Part shown: piece after piece, positions 20,814 to 30,846 of the stretch
How the letters are laid out: the number at the start of each line of letters is the position of its first letter
How positions within the stretch are numbered: the first letter of the stretch is position 1
Assembly (NCBI RefSeq): GCF_943736985.1
Contig: NZ_CALSFS010000005.1
Location: forward strand, 62,001 to 126,000
From: Clostridium sp. Marseille-Q2269
Lineage (GTDB): Bacteria; Bacillota; Clostridia; Clostridiales; Clostridiaceae
Reading direction: 5' to 3'
DNA length: 64,000 nt
Program-made: the position numbers and the translations under genes
Notes under the pieces: generated by a model
The model's database searches: none
Told to the model about the DNA's origin: nothing
What the model saw: the letters and a program-made list of their open reading frames with translations, nothing else

Positions 20814-21833
20814 TTAGAATTGGTTTAAGAATCTCATATCACTTTCATATAATAGTCTTATATCATCTATACCATATTTCATCATAACCATTCTATCTAC
20901 TCCAAATCCAAATGCAAAGCCACTATAAACTTCTGGATCTATATTACAATTTCTAAGTACTTCAGGATGAACCATTCCGCAACCTAGAAGTTCAATCCAT
21001 CCACTTCCTTTACATACTCTACATCCTTCTCCATTACATACAAAGCATGTAGCATCCATTTCAGCTGAAGGTTCTGTAAATGGGAAATGATGTGGTCTGA
21101 ATTTAGTTTTAACCTTATCCCCAAACATCCTTTTTGCAAATAGTTCCAATGTACCTTTTAAGTCTGAGAAAGTTATTCCCTTATCAACTACTAAACCTTC
21201 CATCTGATAAAATATTGGTGAATGAGTAGCATCCACTGAATCTGAACGATAAACTTTTCCTGGAGCTATCATCTTAATAGGCGGTTTTTCATTTTCCATA
21301 GTTCTTATTTGTATTGGTGATGTTTGAGTTCTTAAAACTACATTATCATTTATATAAAAAGTGTCTTGTTCTCCCCTTGCCGGATGATTTTTAGGTATAT
21401 TTAACGCCTCAAAATTATATCTATCAAACTCAACTTCTGGACCTTCTTCAATTGTGAATCCCATAGATATAAATATGTCTTTCATGCTTTCTAATGTTAA
21501 ATCTAAAGGATGTCTTTTCCCAACTACTTGTTTTTTTCCTGGCATAGTTATATCTATAATTTCATTTTCTAATCTCATAGATTTTTCTTTATTTTTTATT
21601 TCAGAGAAGGCTTCTTTTATAGTATCCTCTATATATAATCTTATCTCATTAGCAATTTTACCTATAACAGGTCTTTCCTCCTGAGATAAGGCTCCCATAC
21701 CTCTTAATATTTGTGTGAGTTCACCTTTTTTTCCTAAGTATTTTACTCTTATATTTTCTAATTCATCTTTGCTTAAAGCTGTTTTCAATTCATTTATTGC
21801 ACTATTTTTAATATCTTCTAATTTTTGTCGCAT
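20814..21833 (-). CDS. pheS: Phenylalanyl-tRNA synthetase alpha subunit
   Basis: Catalytic alpha subunit of PheRS. Class II motifs visible: motif 2 region ([21 protein letters not shown]) and motif 3 ([22 protein letters not shown]), plus an N-terminal coiled coil. A frame opens at 21857, but SD AAAGGAG spaced 7 nt selects the ATG at 21833, giving 339 residues, a normal PheS length. Preceded by a T-box leader with a Phe specifier. Confidence 0.96.
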   Translation of the reverse strand: MRQKLEDIKNSAINELKTALSKDELENIRVKYLGKKGELTQILRGMGALSQEERPVIGKIANEIRLYIEDTIKEAFSEIKNKEKSMRLENEIIDITMPGKKQVVGKRHPLDLTLESMKDIFISMGFTIEEGPEVEFDRYNFEALNIPKNHPARGEQDTFYINDNVVLRTQTSPIQIRTMENEKPPIKMIAPGKVYRSDSVDATHSPIFYQMEGLVVDKGITFSDLKGTLELFAKRMFGDKVKTKFRPHHFPFTEPSAEMDATCFVCNGEGCRVCKGSGWIELLGCGMVHPEVLRNCNIDPEVYSGFAFGFGVDRMVMMKYGIDDIRLLYESDMRFLNQF

Positions 21834-21881
21834 AACGGTGCTCCTTTCTATTTTCATGTTTAATGTATAAATTTTTATAAT

Positions 21882-22125
21882 AAAAAAAGCTCATCCCATA
21901 GAAGGGACGAACTAAATCCGCGGTGCCACCCTAATTAATATAAATAAAATTTATATTCTCTTAGTCAGTGTTATCGATACTGTATCGCTAAAAACTACTA
22001 CTATTTCACTTTTAGAACTCAGAAGTGAACTTCAGTATAAAATATTTTAGGGGTTCACAGCCTACCACCCACATTCTCTTAAAAATATTTTAAACTTACT
22101 CTCTTCATCATAGTTTAATATTTAT
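21882..22125 (-). promoter_or_regulatory. T-box leader, Phe specifier (UUC)
   Basis: Reading on the minus strand: stem I with an AGUA-type GAGTAAG, the specifier codon TTC (22029-22027) in context TGAAG-TTC-AC, the conserved T-box AGGGTGGCACCGCG (21932-21919), and a GC-rich terminator stem with a run of T (GTCCCTTCTATGGGAT, about 21906-21882). Uncharged tRNA-Phe should favour the antiterminator and switch on pheST. Confidence 0.95.
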
Positions 22126-22178
22126 TATTTTTATCCTTTTTCATAATTTTACATACTGTTTAGTTTTTTGTCAACTGT

Positions 22179-22958
22179 CTATTTACCAAATTGTCTTATT
22201 CTCTCAAACGTCATTATAGAACATGCCACTGCCACATTTAAAGATTCTGCACCTCCAGGCATAGGAATTTTCACCTTTATATCGCTAAGCTCATTTAAAT
22301 CTTTACTTATTCCGTTACCTTCGTTTCCTACAGCAATTATAATGTTTTCTTTCATGTCTATATCATAAAAATTACTGTTTGTATCTAGAGAACTAACTAA
22401 TAATTTAAAGCCTTGGCTTTGAAGTAATTTTACTTTTTCTAAATTTTCATCTTCCATTACAAGCATGTAAAAAATTGATCCCATAGTAGATCTTAATGTT
22501 TTTTCATTGTATATATCTACTGTTCCTTTGGTTGTTATAATACCCAAAGCTCCTGCAGCATGAGCAGTCCTTATTATTGTGCCCATATTACCAGGATCTT
22601 GAACTTTATCTGCTAAAATATAAAACCCATTTTCATGATTAAAACTATTTTTATTAAAATAGTTTATTACTGCTACTACACCTTGAGGATTTTCTGTATT
22701 ACTTATACTTTTTAAAACAGAAGAATTAACCGCATAAGTGTCTATATTATCATTTACATTATATGTTTTGTATAACTGTTCTAATTTATTCAAACTGTTT
22801 TCTTCTATAAAAACTTTATTTATATTACTGTTAGATTTTAATGCTTCTTCAAAAAATCTAAAACCCTCTACAATAAAACTCTTACTTTTTTCTCTATATT
22901 TTTTTTCTTTTAACTTTCTTACTTCCTTTATTAGCTGGTTATCTTTACTAGAAATCAT
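22179..22958 (-). CDS. TrmH/SpoU-family RNA 2'-O-methyltransferase
   Basis: SPOUT methyltransferase with an N-terminal substrate-binding domain (ISSKDNQLIKEVRKLKEKKYR, FIVEGFRFFEEAL) and a C-terminal knotted domain with the three SpoU motifs: KVQDPGNMGTIIRTA, IIIAVGNEGNGIS and IKIPMPGGAESLNVAVA-like VKIPMPGGAESLNVAVA. It methylates a ribose in rRNA or tRNA; the target is unknown. Starts at 22979 and 22958 are both possible; neither has a strong SD. Sits between ktrA and the pheS T-box. Confidence 0.88.
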   Translation of the reverse strand: MISSKDNQLIKEVRKLKEKKYREKSKSFIVEGFRFFEEALKSNSNINKVFIEENSLNKLEQLYKTYNVNDNIDTYAVNSSVLKSISNTENPQGVVAVINYFNKNSFNHENGFYILADKVQDPGNMGTIIRTAHAAGALGIITTKGTVDIYNEKTLRSTMGSIFYMLVMEDENLEKVKLLQSQGFKLLVSSLDTNSNFYDIDMKENIIIAVGNEGNGISKDLNELSDIKVKIPMPGGAESLNVAVACSIMTFERIRQFGK

Positions 22959-23007
22959 TTTTTCTATAATACACCCCATTTTAGTATAGTAAACTTGAAG
23001 TTATTTA

Positions 23008-23670
23008 TTAGTCTACATTCATAATTTCAACCTTAGTAAGATCCTCTTCACTACCTATGGCAACTATTATATCTCCTGACTCTACTGTATCTTCTGCAAC
23101 TGGTGACACATTAATTTCTTCTCCTCTTTTTAGCGCAACTACATTAATACCATAATTAGCTCTTATATTTAATTCATTTAGAGTTTTACCATGCCATAAT
23201 TTTGGAGTTAATATTTCCGCTATACTATAGTTAGGAGATAATTCTATATAATCTAATATATTAGTGGAAACTAAATTATGAGCAACTCTAACTCCCATAT
23301 CTCTCTCTGGGAATACTACTCTATCTGCTCCTATTTTATATAATACTTTAGCATGGATTTCAGTATTAGCTTTAGCTATTATATATTTTACTCCCATTTC
23401 TTTTACTAGTAATGTAGCCATAGTACTAGCTTGTATATCTGATCCTATAGTTATAACAGCAACATCAAAATTTCTTATACCCAACGCTCTTAAACTATTC
23501 TCATCAGCAGCATCTATTTGTACTGAATGAGTAACACTTTCTGATATACTTTGGACAATATCTTCACTTGAATCAATAGCTAATACCTCATTCCCTAAAG
23601 TATACAAAGTTTTTGCTACTGAAGTACCAAATCTTCCAAGTCCTATAACAACAAATTGCTTTTTTCCCAT
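23008..23670 (-). CDS. ktrA: Potassium-uptake regulatory subunit KtrA
   Basis: Cytoplasmic gating ring of the Ktr K+ channel. An N-terminal RCK Rossmann domain with the nucleotide-binding glycine motif VIGLGRFGTSVAKTL (about residues 8-22) and acidic ribose-binding AIDSSED is followed by a TrkA-C domain (about 135-215). The 220-residue length is typical. Starts 10 bp after the ktrB stop, so they form a two-gene operon. Confidence 0.93.
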   Translation of the reverse strand: MGKKQFVVIGLGRFGTSVAKTLYTLGNEVLAIDSSEDIVQSISESVTHSVQIDAADENSLRALGIRNFDVAVITIGSDIQASTMATLLVKEMGVKYIIAKANTEIHAKVLYKIGADRVVFPERDMGVRVAHNLVSTNILDYIELSPNYSIAEILTPKLWHGKTLNELNIRANYGINVVALKRGEEINVSPVAEDTVESGDIIVAIGSEEDLTKVEIMNVD

Positions 23671-23680
23671 AATAACACCT

Positions 23681-25024
23681 CTAACCTACTAATATTTTTT
23701 CTTCAGGATATTTAATAGAACTATTTCTTAATCTTTTGGCAAAAGCCATAGCTAAAGTCAATGGTCCAACTCTTCCTGCATACATGGTTAATAATATAAC
23801 TACTTTACCAACAGCTGTTAATTTAGTAGTTAAGCCTAAAGTTAAACCTACTGTAGCAAAAGCCGATGTTGCTTCATACAAATAGTATTCAAAAGGAACC
23901 TTAACCTCTGTTATTGATAATATCATAGTGACTGTAATAACCAACGTCAAAGCTATGATAGTTATAGCTAAAGCTCTATATACAATTTCTTTACTTATTC
24001 TCTTTTTATTTATTTCCGTATCTTGTTTTCCTCTCACTACAGAAACTACAGTCATTATAAGTACTCCTGCAGTTGTAACCTTTATCCCTCCAGCAGTAGA
24101 GCCTGAAGCTCCTCCTATAAACATTAAAATTATAGTCAAAAAGATTCCTGCCATAGTCATATCAGATGTTGATATTGAATTAAATCCTGCAGTTCTTGGA
24201 GTAACAGCAGCAAAAAATGATGACAATACTTTATTACCAAAAGTCATGTTAGCCATAGTTGCTGGATTTCTACTTTCAAATATGAACATTAATATAGTTC
24301 CTATAATTACCAATAAAGCTGTAGCAGAAAGAACTAATTTAGCATGAGTAGATAACCTTCTATGACCTTTATAATGATATATCTCATACCACACATAGAA
24401 GCCTATTCCACCTATTATTATTAAAAATGCTATAACTAAAATTATAACAGGATTATTATAAACACCAGTTAAACTGCTAAAATTACCGAACAAATCAAAT
24501 CCTGCATTACAAAAAGCGGACACAGAATGAAACACACCATAATATAGCCCTTTTGCTAATCCATATTTAGGGATAAATTGTGTTGATAATAATAGTGCTC
24601 CTGCTCCTTGTATAGAAAACGTAAATATTAACACATATCTAGCCATCTTAACTAGACCTTGTATATTAAAGGTATTTAATGCTTCTTGCATAACAAGTCT
24701 TTCTTTTAATGTTATTTTTTTACCTAAAACTAATGCAAGTAAAGTTGCAAAGGACATAAATCCTAGTCCTCCTATTTCTATAAGCATCATAATAACCGTT
24801 TTGCCAAAATAAGTCCAATATGTTCCTGTATCAACTACAACTAACCCAGTAACACAAACAGCAGATGTAGCTGTAAATAAACAATCTAAAAAAGATGTCC
24901 TCTGACCACTTTGTGATGATATAGGTAAACTAAGTAATATTGCTCCTATAACTATTACTGCAGCAAATCCAAGACATAATATTTGAACAGGTGTAAATCT
25001 TTTATGAATATGTAGCATCTTCAT
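23681..25024 (-). CDS. ktrB: Potassium-uptake channel subunit KtrB
   Basis: TrkH/KtrB-type K+ (or Na+-dependent K+) channel. The 447 residues are almost entirely hydrophobic with four M1-P-M2 repeats; selectivity-filter segments such as TSAVCVTGLVV, VSAFCNAGFDLF, TPRTAGFNS and TSAFATVGLTLG are visible. Partner KtrA follows immediately. Upstream SD GGGAGG. Confidence 0.93.
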   Translation of the reverse strand: MKMLHIHKRFTPVQILCLGFAAVIVIGAILLSLPISSQSGQRTSFLDCLFTATSAVCVTGLVVVDTGTYWTYFGKTVIMMLIEIGGLGFMSFATLLALVLGKKITLKERLVMQEALNTFNIQGLVKMARYVLIFTFSIQGAGALLLSTQFIPKYGLAKGLYYGVFHSVSAFCNAGFDLFGNFSSLTGVYNNPVIILVIAFLIIIGGIGFYVWYEIYHYKGHRRLSTHAKLVLSATALLVIIGTILMFIFESRNPATMANMTFGNKVLSSFFAAVTPRTAGFNSISTSDMTMAGIFLTIILMFIGGASGSTAGGIKVTTAGVLIMTVVSVVRGKQDTEINKKRISKEIVYRALAITIIALTLVITVTMILSITEVKVPFEYYLYEATSAFATVGLTLGLTTKLTAVGKVVILLTMYAGRVGPLTLAMAFAKRLRNSSIKYPEEKILVG

Positions 25025-25106
25025 TTAGCTTTATTCCTCCCCACCTAAAAGATAAATTCATTATAACATTCACTATTATTTTGTCAATTCACAAAAATAT
25101 TAAAAA

Positions 25107-25127
25107 ATACGGCTATATAAGCCGTAT
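25107..25127 (-). terminator. Terminator after rplT
   Basis: 8-bp GC-containing stem ATACGGCT/AGCCGTAT (25107-25114 / 25120-25127) followed on the minus strand by a T-run, 19 bp past the rplT stop. Confidence 0.92.
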
Positions 25128-25145
25128 AATTTTCATATTTAAGTA

Positions 25146-25505
25146 TTATGCATTTAATTGTTTTTTAGCTACATCTACTAATTCAGAAAATGCTTTTGGA
25201 TCATTTATAGCTATTTCTGAAAGCATTTTTCTGTTTATATCGATTCCTGCAGTTTTTATTCCATTCATGAATTTAGAGTATGAAAGTCCATTCATTCTTG
25301 TAGCAGCGTTTATTCTTGCTATCCATAACTTTCTATAATCTCTTTTCTTTAATTTTCTTCCCACGTAAGCATTTCTTAATGCTCTTATAACTGATTCATT
25401 TGCTGTTTTAAATAACTTGCTCTTTCCACCGTAGTATCCCTTTGCAAGTTTTAATATTTTCTTATGACGTTTACGAGCGTTCATTGCTCTTTTTACTCTT
25501 GCCAT
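25146..25505 (-). CDS. rplT: 50S ribosomal protein L20
   Basis: Full-length (119 residues) L20 with the basic N-terminal tail [19 protein letters not shown] and conserved [18 protein letters not shown]. Needed for early 50S assembly, and the autogenous repressor of the infC-rpmI-rplT operon. Last gene of that operon, closed by a terminator. Confidence 0.98.
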   Translation of the reverse strand: MARVKRAMNARKRHKKILKLAKGYYGGKSKLFKTANESVIRALRNAYVGRKLKKRDYRKLWIARINAATRMNGLSYSKFMNGIKTAGIDINRKMLSEIAINDPKAFSELVDVAKKQLNA

Positions 25506-25534
25506 TTTAAACTACCTCCTTTGTGCTCCTATAA

Positions 25535-25732
25535 TTATAGGTATGGTAATACTTTCTTCATTACTTTTTCTTGACTTTCTGAAACGTATCCAGCTTTTCT
25601 TAAGTTTCTTTTAGTCTTTCTACTTTTCTTTGTTAATATATGACTTTTAAAAGCTTTAGCTCTCTTTAATTTACCTGTTCCAGTTACTTTAAATCTTTTT
25701 GCTGCAGCCCTTTTTGTTTTCATTTTTGGCAT
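25535..25732 (-). CDS. rpmI: 50S ribosomal protein L35
   Basis: 65-residue L35: [20 protein letters not shown] and [15 protein letters not shown] are diagnostic. Middle gene of the infC operon, 18 bp after infC; SD GGGGAGG. Confidence 0.98.
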
Positions 25733-25750
25733 TGCGATTTCCTCCCCTCG

Positions 25751-26266
25751 TTATTGCGCTTTTCTTGGCGCTAATATCATTATCATATTTCTTCCTTCTA
25801 ATTTAGGTGATTTTTCTATAACACCATCTTCTTCTATTTTTTCATAAAAGGATTTTAATATTTTATTTCCTTTAAAGGAATAATCAGCTTCTCTACCTCT
25901 AAATCTAACAGTTACTTTAACTTTATTTCCTGCATTTAAAAACTTCTTAGCATTGTTAGCTTTAATCTCAACATCATGTGTATCTATTGTTGGACTTAAT
26001 CTAACTTCTTTTAAGTTTATAACCTTTTGATTCTTTTTAGCTTCCTTTTCTTTTTTAGTTTGTTCATATAAGAATTTACCATAATTCATTATTTTACAAA
26101 CTGGTGGTTTTGCAGTTGGAGCTATAAGTACTAAATCTAGTTCTTTCTCATCTGCAAGTTTTTGTGCCTCACTTGAAGATACTACTCCTAGTTGTTCTCC
26201 TTCGCTGCCTACAAGTCTTACTTCTTTTTCACGGATTTTTTCATTCATAAGATAGTTTTTGTTAAT
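25751..26266 (-). CDS. infC: Translation initiation factor IF-3, probable AUU start
   Basis: IF-3 binds the 30S subunit and checks initiator tRNA pairing. The core is intact ([45 protein letters not shown]). An ATG-initiated frame begins at 26314, but its first 16 codons lie upstream of a perfect SD (GGAGGTG). The codon 8 nt after GGAGG is ATT (26266), and the next in-frame ATG is about 26 nt away. An ATT start is the well-known autoregulatory feature of infC in other bacteria, so I choose it (171-172 residues). Confidence 0.93.
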   Translation of the reverse strand: MNKNYLMNEKIREKEVRLVGSEGEQLGVVSSSEAQKLADEKELDLVLIAPTAKPPVCKIMNYGKFLYEQTKKEKEAKKNQKVINLKEVRLSPTIDTHDVEIKANNAKKFLNAGNKVKVTVRFRGREADYSFKGNKILKSFYEKIEEDGVIEKSPKLEGRNMIMILAPRKAQ

Positions 26267-26326
26267 AATCTTCACCTCCAAAATATTAGACCGAAAACAC
26301 TTAACAATTTTCATGTATAATAAATA

Positions 26327-26434
26327 AAAGACGGCTTAAAGCCGTCTTTATAAACAATAATAAAAATTAATTTTATATACTCTAACCTTACTAGCAATGC
26401 CGTAAGGTGAGAAACGGCCTGTTTCTGCTTACAT
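26327..26434 (-). promoter_or_regulatory. L20-type leader with attenuator
   Basis: On the minus strand the leader contains GCAGAAACAGGCCGTTTCTC, then ACCTTACGGC, which match my memory of the Firmicute L20 leader, followed by a terminator-like stem AAAGACGGC/GCCGTCTTT (26327-26335 / 26341-26349) and a T-rich stretch. L20 binding should promote termination and so balance ribosomal-protein output. Confidence 0.85.
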
Positions 26435-26554
26435 AAAATATTATTAAGTTATAATTAACCCACTGGTTAATCAACAAATAATATTATACTATGGATGTAT
26501 TAACAAGTCAATATTTTTTATAGAATTTTTTTATTCTTATATATCAATTTATTA

Positions 26555-28462
26555 TTAGTTAGTCTTCTCACTAATTTCACACTTTATTTTTTCTATAAAT
26601 TCTTCTAATGATACAGCTCCTAAATCTCCATGTTTTCTACTTCTTACAGCTACTTTTCCTGCTTCTACTTCTTTATCTCCAAGTATTAGCATGTATGGTA
26701 CCTTTTGAAGTTGTGCTTCTCTTATCTTATATCCTATTTTTTCATTTCTTGTATCAATTTCTACTCTTATATCGTTCTCTTTAAGAGCTTCTTCAACTTT
26801 CTTTAAATAATCATATTGAGAATCTGTTATATTCATCAATTTAACTTGTACTGGAGCAAGCCATGCTGGGAATGCACCTGCATATTGTTCTATTAATATA
26901 CCTATAAATCTTTCAACACTTCCATATATAGTTCTATGAACCATAACAGGTCTATGTTTTTCTCCATCTGCTCCTATATATGATAGATCGAATCTTTCTG
27001 GCATTTGGAAATCAAGTTGAATAGTTCCACATTGCCATGTTCTTCCTATGCAATCTTTCAAGTGGAAGTCTATCTTTGGACCATAGAAAGCACCATCACC
27101 TTCATTTACTCTATATTCTTTTCCTATAGAATCTAAAGCTTCTCTTAATCCATTAGTTGCTATTTCCCAATCTTCATCACTACCCATAGAGTCTTCTGGT
27201 CTTGTTGAAAGCTCTACAAAATATTCAAAACCAAATATTTTATAAAATTTGTCTATTAATTTAATTACTCCTACTATTTCTTCTTTTATTTGGTCTTTTG
27301 TCATATATAAATGAGCATCATCTTGAGTAAAACATCTTACTCTCATAAGTCCATGTAGTGCTCCAGATAATTCATGCCTATGAACTATTCCTAGTTCTGA
27401 AAGTCTTAATGGAAGATCTCTATAAGAATGCATAGAATTTTTATAAACTAATATTCCACCTGGACAATTCATAGGTTTTATTGCATAATCACCATTATCT
27501 ATATTAGTAAAATACATATTTTCCTTATAATGATCCCAATGACCTGATTGATGCCATAATGCTTCATTTAATATTAAAGGTGTTCTTATTTCTTGATATC
27601 CTGCTTTTGTATGCTCTTCTCTCCAGAAATTTTCAAGAATATTTCTTACAACCATTCCCTTAGGATGGAAGAATGGAAATCCTGGTCCTTCTTCATGTAT
27701 ACTAAATAAATCTAATTCTTTACCTAATTTTCTGTGATCTCTTTTTTTGGCTTCTTCAAGCATATTTAAATATTCATCTAATTGGCTCTTTTTAGTAAAA
27801 GCTGTACCGTATATTCTTTGAAGCATTTTATTGTTTTCATCGCCTCTCCAATAGGCTCCAGCTAAAGATAATAATTTTACTGCTTTAACCTTTCCTGTAG
27901 AAGGTACGTGAGGACCTGCACATAAATCTGTGAAATCTCCTTGCTTATAAAAAGATATAACCTCATCTTCTGGTAGATCTTCTATAAGCTCAACTTTATA
28001 ATCTTCATTTTTTTCTTTCATAAGCTTTATGGCTTCTTCTCTTGGCAATTCAAATTTTTGTAATTTATGATCTTCTTTTATTATTTTCTTAATTTCTGAC
28101 TCTATTTTTTCTAGCATTTCTGGTGTAAAAGTAAAATCTGCTTCAAAATCATAGTAGAATCCATTATCTATAGCAGGTCCTATAGCTAATTTTACATCTG
28201 GATATAATCTTTTAACTGCTTGAGCTAACATATGTGATCCAGTATGTCTTAAAGCCCATTTTCCCATTTCATCTTCAAATGTTAAAATTTCCAAACTGCT
28301 ATCTTTATCTAATTTAGTCATTAAATCTACTGTTTCTCCATCAACTTTAGCGGCTAGAGCCTTTTTATAAAGTGCTGGACTAATTTTCATAGCAATATCA
28401 GATATTTTTATTTCTTCTTGAAATTCCATTATTTTACCGTCTTTTAATGTTATTTTTATCAT
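26555..28462 (-). CDS. thrS: Threonyl-tRNA synthetase
   Basis: Charges tRNA-Thr. Domain order: TGS (1-60), N2 editing domain with HTGSHMLAQAVKRL and the downstream GDFTDLCAGPHVP, class II core with MNCPGG and RHELSGALHGLMRVR, and a C-terminal anticodon-binding domain (VQVKLMNITDSQ). A frame opens at 28543, but those extra codons translate the T-box terminator; SD GGAGGA selects the ATG at 28462, giving 635 residues, normal for ThrRS. Confidence 0.97.
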   Translation of the reverse strand: MIKITLKDGKIMEFQEEIKISDIAMKISPALYKKALAAKVDGETVDLMTKLDKDSSLEILTFEDEMGKWALRHTGSHMLAQAVKRLYPDVKLAIGPAIDNGFYYDFEADFTFTPEMLEKIESEIKKIIKEDHKLQKFELPREEAIKLMKEKNEDYKVELIEDLPEDEVISFYKQGDFTDLCAGPHVPSTGKVKAVKLLSLAGAYWRGDENNKMLQRIYGTAFTKKSQLDEYLNMLEEAKKRDHRKLGKELDLFSIHEEGPGFPFFHPKGMVVRNILENFWREEHTKAGYQEIRTPLILNEALWHQSGHWDHYKENMYFTNIDNGDYAIKPMNCPGGILVYKNSMHSYRDLPLRLSELGIVHRHELSGALHGLMRVRCFTQDDAHLYMTKDQIKEEIVGVIKLIDKFYKIFGFEYFVELSTRPEDSMGSDEDWEIATNGLREALDSIGKEYRVNEGDGAFYGPKIDFHLKDCIGRTWQCGTIQLDFQMPERFDLSYIGADGEKHRPVMVHRTIYGSVERFIGILIEQYAGAFPAWLAPVQVKLMNITDSQYDYLKKVEEALKENDIRVEIDTRNEKIGYKIREAQLQKVPYMLILGDKEVEAGKVAVRSRKHGDLGAVSLEEFIEKIKCEISEKTN

Positions 28463-28493
28463 AAAATTGTCCTCCTTCAAATAAAAATTAATA

Positions 28494-28735
28494 TAAAAAA
28501 ACCCGTCCCAACACATGGGACGAGTGTATTTTCGTGGTTCCACCCAATTTAATAGCAGCGCACTACTATTATCTCTTTACCCTTTAACGCAGGAAACGGT
28601 TATACTTACTTAGTTCAGTATACAACTCTAAGGTGGTTTTCAATAGAACTTATACAGAAAATCTTTCAGCCCAAGGATTCTCTTCTCTTTGAATAGTACT
28701 CTATTTACTCTTCCTTTTCATAGTTTATAAATTTA
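28494..28735 (-). promoter_or_regulatory. T-box leader, Thr specifier (ACC)
   Basis: Minus strand shows an AGTA-type stem I (AAGAGTAAATAG), specifier ACC (28637-28635) in context TGAAA-ACC-AC, T-box GGGTGGAACCACG (28545-28533), and terminator stem CGTCCCATGTGTTGGGACG with a T-run. Controls thrS by tRNA-Thr charging. Confidence 0.95.
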
Positions 28736-28807
28736 TTTTAATTTAGGTATATTATATTAGCTATAACTAAAAATGTCAATACTATTATACCTTTTTTATT
28801 AATTTCA

Positions 28808-29707
28808 TTAAATTTTATTGTAAGTATGTTTTAATTTTATAGGTTTATCTCCATCATAGATACTTACTCTTTCTTCAAAAACATTTTGTATAGTATTAAT
28901 CAATTCCTTATTTGTACAATTCTCTATATTATATATATTAATTCTTTTTGGTACATTAGTTATAAGCCAGCTTATAAGCATGTCATCTACAGATATACTT
29001 TCTACATGTTTAATATCTGAAACTTCTATATAAATTTCACTGGTTAAATCATTACCTTCAGAATCTTTTAATGTATATTTACCGCTGGGATCTATTAATA
29101 TATTAACTTTATTCAATTTACTTTCCTCTATCTCCACAAAATATTTTAACAGTTTTATAAATTCATTATATTCTTTATCTACCATATATTTTTCTACTAT
29201 TTTATCTACTATACCTTTTATATCTGTAAATATTTCTCTACTTCTAAAAGTTAAAAATCCATCTATATTTATTTCATTGTTCTCATCAATACATTTATCT
29301 ATTTTTTTTATTATTTCATTTTTTTTATTTAAGCAGTATATTGAATCTTCTATATACCGTTTATCCTTATCCTTCAAACCATCTGAAATTTTTTTAAATA
29401 AATCTTGTATTTCTTCTTTCTTTAAGAAAAAATAAGAATCTGATATAAATTTATTGAGTTCTGTTTTTGTAAATTTATCTATAGCTATATAATACAATAT
29501 ATTAACTAAACCATCATTAATTAAATTTATAACTTTTTTATCTAAAAATTTTTCTTCACAGTATATCTTTATGAAGTGAGTTCTATCTTCTATATTTTCT
29601 GATAATCCAATTACCACATCTTTTGATTGAAAATATTCCTTTAATTCTACTAATTTATCAATCAATTTTTCTCTTTCATTATTATAAACCAATGTAAATA
29701 ATAACAT
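28808..29707 (-). CDS. ytxC: YtxC-like sporulation protein
   Basis: A 299-residue protein with a charged, helical N-terminal half and a C-terminal YtxC-like region (FLTFRSREIFTDIKGIVDKIVEKYMVDKEYNEF split here as FLTFRSREIF and DKEYNEFIKLLKYF). It lies directly upstream of thrS in the same orientation, a conserved clostridial placement. YtxC is known as a sporulation-associated protein of unclear biochemical role. ATG preceded by SD AAAGGAG. Confidence 0.8.
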   Translation of the reverse strand: MLLFTLVYNNEREKLIDKLVELKEYFQSKDVVIGLSENIEDRTHFIKIYCEEKFLDKKVINLINDGLVNILYYIAIDKFTKTELNKFISDSYFFLKKEEIQDLFKKISDGLKDKDKRYIEDSIYCLNKKNEIIKKIDKCIDENNEINIDGFLTFRSREIFTDIKGIVDKIVEKYMVDKEYNEFIKLLKYFVEIEESKLNKVNILIDPSGKYTLKDSEGNDLTSEIYIEVSDIKHVESISVDDMLISWLITNVPKRINIYNIENCTNKELINTIQNVFEERVSIYDGDKPIKLKHTYNKI

Positions 29708-29862
29708 AATCTCACTCCTTTCCTTAAAAATAGTATGCGTCTAAAATAAATTCATATACTAAACAATTATAAAAAAATATCGACATATTACTTAATATAT
29801 TGAAATTTTTCTCAAATAAAATTACTATATTCTTTAGTATATATTTTTAAGGAGAATTATTT

Positions 29863-30570
29863 ATGAAAATAGCTTTAGTAGATAGTAGAATTTCTAATGA
29901 AGAAAAAGACAATTTAGAAAAGAAGAATATTAGGGTAATTGGCTGCCCTTGTAGCAATGTTTTATATCCCGCTGTATGTGGTCATCCTGATATGTTATTA
30001 AACGTAATAGATAATAAAAATATTGTTTTACACAAAGATATGAATAAAAATTTTGTAGAATATTTAGGCACTTTAGGAATAAACATACTAAAATCCGCCA
30101 AATCATTACAAGATAAGTATCCTAACGATATAATATTAAATGCATTAAATCTTGAAAATATATTTATGCATAAATTAAACAACACAGATCCTAATCTACT
30201 TTCTTTGGTAAAGCATAAAAAATTATTGAATATCAACCAAGGATATTCAAAGTGTTCTACTGCTGTAGTTTCCCAAAATGCCATAATAACTAATGATCTA
30301 AAAATAGGAGAGATTCTTAAAGATAATGATATAGATATACTTTTATTACCTCCTGGAGACATACTTTTACCTGGTTTAGACTATGGTTTTATAGGAGGTA
30401 CTTGTGGACTTATAGATAATAACGCCTTGGCTTTTTATGGTAACCTAACTCTATATAAATATGGGGATAAAGTTTTAAAATTTCTAAAAAAACACAATGT
30501 AAAGCCTGTATTTTTGAGCAACGACAAATTAATAGATAGGGGCAGTATTTTTTGTATAGATATTAAGTAA
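29863..30570 (+). CDS. DUF6873-type protein, possible GME (pentein) fold
   Basis: A 235-residue soluble protein I associate with the DUF6873 family, thought to share the fold of guanidino-group-modifying enzymes. Conserved-looking segments: GCPCSNVLYPAVCGHPDML, NINQGYSKCSTAVV and YGFIGGTCGLIDN. The last places a Cys after a Gly-rich turn, as in the catalytic Cys of that fold. Several other cysteines are present. No reaction is known. It stands alone on the plus strand with SD AAGGAG. Confidence 0.65.
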   Translation: MKIALVDSRISNEEKDNLEKKNIRVIGCPCSNVLYPAVCGHPDMLLNVIDNKNIVLHKDMNKNFVEYLGTLGINILKSAKSLQDKYPNDIILNALNLENIFMHKLNNTDPNLLSLVKHKKLLNINQGYSKCSTAVVSQNAIITNDLKIGEILKDNDIDILLLPPGDILLPGLDYGFIGGTCGLIDNNALAFYGNLTLYKYGDKVLKFLKKHNVKPVFLSNDKLIDRGSIFCIDIK

Positions 30571-30767
30571 TTCGGAAATTTATAATAAACTTATCCATAT
30601 CATCATTTATTATTACTTATTTAACTATTAAGGTATTGGTAACAATAAATAATAAATACGAACAAACTTATTTTGCCCTTAAATGACATTTATAAAAACA
30701 ATATTAATATAGTTATCTAATCTTCCAAAATGTATTCTAAATAAATATTATCTTAAATATAAAAAAT

Positions 30768-30807
30768 AAAAATGCACTTTATAAATTGATTTGTAAAGTG
30801 CACTTTT
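30768..30807. terminator. Bidirectional terminator
   Basis: Imperfect stem (AAATGCACTTTATA with TGTAAAGTGCACTTTT) between the convergent 29863-30570 gene and the ABC permease, with A/T runs at both ends. Confidence 0.7.
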
Positions 30808-30846
30808 TACCTTTATAGTATTTAAATTTAATCAAATTCCATTTGT

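Noticed and set aside
23928-24347. 139-residue plus-strand frame
   Set aside because: Fully antisense to ktrB, low-complexity and without SD; a shadow of the real gene. The same applies to frames at 19259, 30107, 35623, 38194, 46347 and others.
28463-28543. N-terminal extension of ThrS
   Set aside because: These codons translate the T-box antiterminator/terminator, and the SD lies just before the ATG at 28462.
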